Shown piece by piece: positions 58,052 through 64,000 of a stretch of 64,000 bases of DNA. Position 1 is the first letter of the stretch, and every line of letters starts with the position of its first letter. The DNA is taken from positions 620,001 to 684,000 of the forward strand of contig NZ_JAUSQK010000001.1 of the NCBI RefSeq assembly GCF_030811115.1, written 5' to 3'. Made by a program: the position numbers and the translations under genes. The notes under the pieces were generated by a model. It searched no databases, was not told the origin of the DNA, and worked only from the letters and a program-made list of their open reading frames with translations. This DNA comes from Olsenella profusa DSM 13989 (GTDB lineage Bacteria; Actinomycetota; Coriobacteriia; Coriobacteriales; Atopobiaceae).

Positions 58052-60070
58052 CTATCGACCCTGGTGGTTGTAGAGAAGCTCCGCGAGATAGTCCTCGGCC
58101 CAACTGTACTCAGACATGTACCGGCCCTTGAACAGGCTCGTATGGCCCTCCCATAGGTAGCTATACAGGTCGCAGTCCACAAGGGAGGGGTTGATGCGAC
58201 GCGAGCCACCATCCTTCTCGAGAATCGCCTGCACGCCATACTGCTCCAGCGTGCGGCTGAGGCGCATCGCCGCCTTGCGATAGCGCGCCATCGTGGTCTT
58301 GTTGACAGGCTCTTCGGGCCAGAGCGTGGAGGTTGCCTTGCGAGAGGTCACGAAGCCGCCGCGCCGGTTGACGATGAGGGCCAGCAGCTCTTTGGCAGAC
58401 TCGTTCTTGAATGACACGGGCACGCCATCCACAAAGATGTCAAACAGCCCAAACGTATGGATGGAGACGTGCCTGCCCCCCAGTGGGTCATCCTCGCCAG
58501 ATTCGAACGACAGAGGGGGTGACCCCAGTACGCCGGGGCGCACGGCAGGGACAAGCGACGCAGGAGGCTTCCCCGTCGTGGCAAGCGTCTTCAGCACATC
58601 AGCCACGATCGTGGGGTCGACGGACTCCATCCCGGGCACGGTGGCAAGAAACCTCTCCACCTGGCCCGCGTCCACGGTGGGAGGATCCGACGCATCGGTG
58701 GCAGCCGCACCAGCCTCTCGGCCCCGTGTCACGTCGGAGCTGACTTCGCCATCCGCCTTCCTGCCAGGGCAATCCTCGGGATCGGCAGAGCTTGAGGCAA
58801 GGCTGTCACACTCGACGTCCGTGACGGGCGCCTCGTTCCGGTCACGCACCACAAAGTACAGGCCGCCATCACCGACGGTGAGGAAGTTGCCACTGAACTT
58901 GCGAGAAAAGTCGCTCACCTTCCACTCGAAGTCGACGGGCTCCTCGAGGTCGGGCACGACCTTGCCATCACGGAAGTCGTGATACCGACGCGCCATGTCC
59001 GCCCGCGCCCCCAGGGGCCTGACGGACTCCCAATGCGCGGTACCATCGTCCAGATTGAGGTTGACGGATACGCTGGCGAAGACGCCCAGCTCGCTGGGCA
59101 TACGCGTCCAGAGGCAGCGCAGGAAGGTGAGGTCCTTCTCGAACGAGAAGACCGCGAGCGCCTCTGAGGAGGCGTCGACGAGTCTGGCGAGCTCCCCGGT
59201 GCGCAGGGACTGCTCATCATCCGAGAAGAGGGAGCCCACGAAGCGATAGATGTCTTGGCCAGGCACCTCTCCCCTGATCTTGATGACCTTGCCGTCGAGG
59301 TCGACGCCAGTGGAGCCGATGCCGTACAGGTAGCCGCTCGCATGCGCCGTGCGGCTGGATTCGGTCACGTTGGCAAACGCGCGCCGCGTCATGCGCGCGA
59401 TGGTATCAACGGGAAAGATGGAGAACAGGGGGCTGTGCATGCCAGGCGCACGCTCAGGCATGGTGCCCGTAAAGCCAAGGCTCTCGAGAACGTACTTGTT
59501 GAGGAAGATGAAGTGTCCGTTCTCGCCGATGGTGTACTCGGCAACCGCATAGGGAACAAGCCAGTCGATGAACTGGCGCACTCCGCCGAAGTATTCGTCA
59601 TAGGTGGCTTGGCCCTTATAGTCGATGGTGTGAAAGTCCACGTGCAGAAGCATTGCCATGCGACCGTCGTGTGACGCTCTGGAGAGCCCACACACCATTG
59701 AGATGGAACGCAGGCCACCGTCATGGGTACGCAGACGGAGCTGCATGAGTTCGGATGCACCGGGTTCCATCGTGTCCAGCACACGGTTGACGTAGCTGCG
59801 GTCATCGACATGCACAAGCTCGTTCAGGGTGTGTCCACCATCTCGATATATGTCATGAAATTCGCCTTGTGAATACCCAAGGAGGGCGCAGAACGCCTCG
59901 TTCGCGTAGAGCACGCTCTTGGGTCCATCAAGACGCACGCACGCGACGGGCGTAGAGCAGTCATCCACCATCGATGGGGGAATATCCATACGAGCTGTCA
60001 GGCTCCCATCCTGTTCGCCAGTTGGCAAGATGCTCACTTCCCCTACATGTCCGGACGTGCACATACACAT
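58052..60070 (-). CDS. PAS-domain sensor with C-terminal SARP/OmpR-like winged helix
   Basis: Up to 672 residues. A PAS domain at about 35-150 ('VLYANEAFCALLGYSQGEFH', 'MQLRLRTHDGGLRSISMVCG') is followed by a second PAS-like part ('AEYTIGENGHFIFLNKYVLE'). After a disordered Asp/Ala/Pro linker comes a DNA-binding winged helix in the last 130 residues ('IHTFGLFDIFVDGVPVSFKN', 'ESAKELLALIVNRRGGFV', 'STLWPEEP'), as in SARP-type activators without the BTAD domain. It is a one-component regulator with an unknown signal. The start is uncertain: ATG 60070 is longest, GTG 60037 and ATG 59989 are alternatives, and none has a good ribosome site. AT-rich inverted repeats lie upstream. Confidence 0.8.
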   Translation of the reverse strand: MCMCTSGHVGEVSILPTGEQDGSLTARMDIPPSMVDDCSTPVACVRLDGPKSVLYANEAFCALLGYSQGEFHDIYRDGGHTLNELVHVDDRSYVNRVLDTMEPGASELMQLRLRTHDGGLRSISMVCGLSRASHDGRMAMLLHVDFHTIDYKGQATYDEYFGGVRQFIDWLVPYAVAEYTIGENGHFIFLNKYVLESLGFTGTMPERAPGMHSPLFSIFPVDTIARMTRRAFANVTESSRTAHASGYLYGIGSTGVDLDGKVIKIRGEVPGQDIYRFVGSLFSDDEQSLRTGELARLVDASSEALAVFSFEKDLTFLRCLWTRMPSELGVFASVSVNLNLDDGTAHWESVRPLGARADMARRYHDFRDGKVVPDLEEPVDFEWKVSDFSRKFSGNFLTVGDGGLYFVVRDRNEAPVTDVECDSLASSSADPEDCPGRKADGEVSSDVTRGREAGAAATDASDPPTVDAGQVERFLATVPGMESVDPTIVADVLKTLATTGKPPASLVPAVRPGVLGSPPLSFESGEDDPLGGRHVSIHTFGLFDIFVDGVPVSFKNESAKELLALIVNRRGGFVTSRKATSTLWPEEPVNKTTMARYRKAAMRLSRTLEQYGVQAILEKDGGSRRINPSLVDCDLYSYLWEGHTSLFKGRYMSEYSWAEDYLAELLYNHQGR

Positions 60071-60121
60071 AACTAAATGAATTTATTAAAATCATAGGTA
60101 TGAATGACTGTATCGATTATC

Positions 60122-60155
60122 GGTGGCACATGCCATTGGAAATGCAACTGCCACC
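60122..60155. repeat. GGTGGCA/TGCCACC inverted repeat upstream of the PAS regulator
   Basis: Seven-bp arms at 60122-60128 and 60149-60155 lie next to the AGGTATGA repeats. They are probably part of the same control region. Confidence 0.35.
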
Positions 60156-60157
60156 AC

Positions 60158-60191
60158 AACCAGGTATGAAAAATATTTGTCATACCTGGTT
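60158..60191. promoter_or_regulatory. 12-bp perfect inverted repeat AACCAGGTATGA/TCATACCTGGTT
   Basis: The arms 60158-60169 and 60180-60191 are perfect complements around a 10-nt AT-rich centre. A third AGGTATGA occurs at 60096-60103, close to the regulator start. The region is clearly richer in A+T than the rest of the window. No T-run follows, so an operator, perhaps autoregulatory, is more likely than a terminator. Confidence 0.5.
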
Positions 60192-60314
60192 CATCCTTGA
60201 AGAAGCGCTGGACCTCGTGCCCGACAGACACCCGCAGCGCCCCATGATCGCCCACCTGACGCACCCTCCCAAGCGGAACGGCCCCACAGATGGCTCCTGT
60301 ACGGTAGGAGACGC

Positions 60315-61485
60315 CTAGCGGTAGAGGCCCCTAAGCCGCTCCCAGGCGGGCATGGAGCTCACGATCGTCTCGTGGCTGACGCAATACCCCACGCGCACCC
60401 ATCCCGAACAGCCAAAGCTGTCGGATGGAACGGGCAGCAGCTCCAGCTTCCGCGCCTGCTGGAAGAAGGCCTCCGCATCGGGCTCCAGCGCCTTGACCCA
60501 CAGATAGAAGGCGCCCTGGGGCTCGATGTACTCGTAGCCCAGGCGAGAGAGCCCCTCCGTGAGGGTCGCGCGATTCCGGGCATAGGCCTCCACGTTGCCG
60601 GACACGCCCACGCAATCGGCCACGACGCGCTGAAAGAGCGCCGGGGCACACACAAAGCCCAGCTTGCGACCGGATCCCGCGACGGCAGGCAGCAGCTCGT
60701 CATGATCAGGGTTGGTTGTGGGAATCAGGATCCAGCCAATGCGCTCGCCCGGCAGGCTCAGGCTCTTGGAGTAGGAGTAGCACACGATGGTGCGCTCGTA
60801 GACGTCGGGCACCCAAGGAACCTCGGCACCATAGGTGATCTCGCGGTACGGCTCGTCGGCAATCAGATGCACCTGCGTGCCCAGGGCTCGTCCGCGCTTC
60901 TCGAGCACGGCGGCGAGCCGTGCCAGGTTGGCGGGCGAATACACGGAACCCACCGGGTTGTTGGGCGAGTTGATGAGCACGGCCTTGGTGCGGGGCGTCA
61001 TGGCCGCGCGCACGGCCTCGCAGTCGATCTGGAACGTCACCTCATCTGCCATGACCTCGATGCAGGCAGCCCCTGCCATCTCGATCCACACGCGGTACTC
61101 CGGGAAGTACGGCGCGATCACGATGACCTCGTCACCGGGGTTGACGATGGCGTTGAGCGTGATGGAGAGCGACGCGGCGGCCCCACAGGTGAGGTAGAGG
61201 TCATCGGCGCCATAGCTTGTTCCAAAGCGACCGTTGAGCGAGCTGGCCACCGCATCGCGCACGAAGGGCAGGCCGTTTGCCGGGGTGTAGCCATGCAGCT
61301 CGACGGGCGGCAGCGCAAGGGAGCGCTCGATGGATGCGCGGACGGCATCGGGAGCGGGAATGGAGGGGTTGCCCAACGAGAAGTCGAAGACGTTCTGGGC
61401 GCCGATCTCCGCCTTGCGGGCGCTGCCATAGGCCGCGATCTCGCGAATGGATGACCTTGATGCGCCATAGGCGTAGCTCTGCCGG

Positions 61486-61505
<20 letters not shown>
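60315..61505 (-). CDS. PLP-dependent aminotransferase, class I/II
   Basis: A 396-residue fold-type I aminotransferase. 'VFDFSLGNPSIPAPDAV' starts the substrate region, 'LTCGAAASLSITLNAI' binds phosphate, 'AVLINSPNNPVGSVYS' and 'HLIADEPYREI' hold the PLP-ring Asn and Asp, and the Schiff-base Lys is in 'VCYSYSKSLSLPGERIGW'. 'GWVRVGYC' near the end carries the carboxylate-binding Arg. It is probably an aspartate- or aromatic-type transaminase; specificity cannot be read. ATG 61505 has AAGGGAG 8 nt upstream and overlaps the ftsH end by 20 bp, so it is coupled to ftsH. Confidence 0.93.
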
Positions 61506-63510
<2,005 letters not shown>

Positions 63511-63551
63511 CTAGCGAACTCCTCGTGCCGACCGGCGGCCTGCGCCGGTTC

Positions 63552-64000
63552 CTATTCGTATACCTCGGTCTTGAGCACGCCGACATAGGGTAGGTTGCGA
63601 TAGCGCTCCGCATAGTCGAGCCCATAGCCCACGATGAACTCATTGGGCACGTGCGTTCCCACGTACCGCGGGCGCACGGCGGGCCTCTTGCCCTCAATGT
63701 CCTTGACCGCAAAGGTGGCGACATCGATGGAGGCGGGCCTGCGCGCCTGGAGCATGCCGATGAGGTAGCTGAGCGTGAGGCCCGAGTCCAGGATGTCCTC
63801 GGCGATGAGGACGTGACGGCCCTCGACCTTGGTGTCGAGGTCCTTCACGATGCGTACGACGCCGGAGCTCTTGACGCCGTCCCCATAGCTGCTCACGGCC
63901 ATGAAATCCACGGAACAGGGGATGGTGATGGCGCGCACGAGGTCTGCCGTGAACACAAAGGCGCCGCGCAACACGGCAACGATCAGGGGGTTCTTGTCTG
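63552..64000 (-). CDS. hpt: Hypoxanthine phosphoribosyltransferase, C-terminal part (cut by window edge)
   Basis: The frame runs off the right edge; about 149 codons are visible. '[18 protein letters not shown]' is the pyrophosphate-binding loop region, '[20 protein letters not shown]' the PRPP motif, and '[20 protein letters not shown]' the conserved C-terminal hood. It makes IMP or GMP from hypoxanthine or guanine. It precedes ftsH by 41 bp, and tilS would be expected beyond the edge. Confidence 0.95.
   Translation of the reverse strand, partial: DKNPLIVAVLRGAFVFTADLVRAITIPCSVDFMAVSSYGDGVKSSGVVRIVKDLDTKVEGRHVLIAEDILDSGLTLSYLIGMLQARRPASIDVATFAVKDIEGKRPAVRPRYVGTHVPNEFIVGYGLDYAERYRNLPYVGVLKTEVYE

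Overview
This window is a GC-rich chromosomal segment. The gene set suggests an anaerobic, saccharolytic high-GC Gram-positive of the class Coriobacteriia (Olsenella, Collinsella or Atopobium type): a glgC/glgD glycogen operon, rubrerythrin with a clusterless MutY, mannose-type PTS genes, two LytTR regulators, large GH3 enzymes, and small proteins I associate with that class. The assignment is an inference from gene content and protein style. No rRNA is present.

Layout. 1-1193: start of a MalT/LuxR-like regulator that runs off the left edge. 1505-7829 (minus): a seven-gene sugar operon with two FrlB-type deglycases, a fused PTS IIA-IIB, IIC, IID, a HAD phosphatase and a GntR/UTRA regulator. 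It resembles fructoselysine/glucoselysine (frl/gfr) loci, and a repeated operator-like motif occurs at three points in it. 8056-8636: a type II toxin-antitoxin pair with a problematic toxin start. 8725-24325 (minus): mfd, then a glycogen and maltodextrin block read as glgB, glgP, glgC, glgD, glgA and a GH13-GH77 fusion. GlgB carries a histone-H1-like tail. 24505-29984: nth, a 33-bp inverted-repeat element, metY, then an oxidative-stress group (rubrerythrin, MutY, Rrf2, HAD-IB). 30202-34418: tRNA-Asp, a membrane protein, recR, ybaB and dnaX.

34564-42024: a receiver-less LytTR regulator and a GHKL kinase face a convergent GtrA-like/GH3/GH3 operon in which the second GH3 has permuted domains and membrane anchors at both ends. 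42266-46217: dedA, the SRP RNA gene, adenine deaminase and an AAA+ ATPase. 46399-50759: pgi, an unknown protein, trxA, a PAP2 phosphatase and a phosphoesterase. 50769-55216: a LytSR pair, a GT2 glycosyltransferase and an unknown protein. 55284-57101: a GNAT-GluQRS fusion, tRNA-Ser and tRNA-Arg. 57189-57869: a 20-bp-periodic inverted repeat array beside a decayed transposase-like gene. 58052-64000: a PAS/winged-helix regulator, an aminotransferase, ftsH and partial hpt.

How the genes work together. The sugar operon would import and phosphorylate an Amadori-type substrate and release glucose-6-phosphate. Pgi and the glycogen enzymes connect that pool to storage and turnover. The GH3 enzymes supply beta-linked glucose from outside. 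Rubrerythrin, MutY, Nth, thioredoxin and an Rrf2 sensor form the oxygen and oxidation defence expected of an anaerobe.

The least explained structures are the TGTGGGTG array near 57.3 kb, the basic GlgB tail, the GNAT-GluQRS fusion and the 33-bp inverted-repeat element near 25.4 kb.
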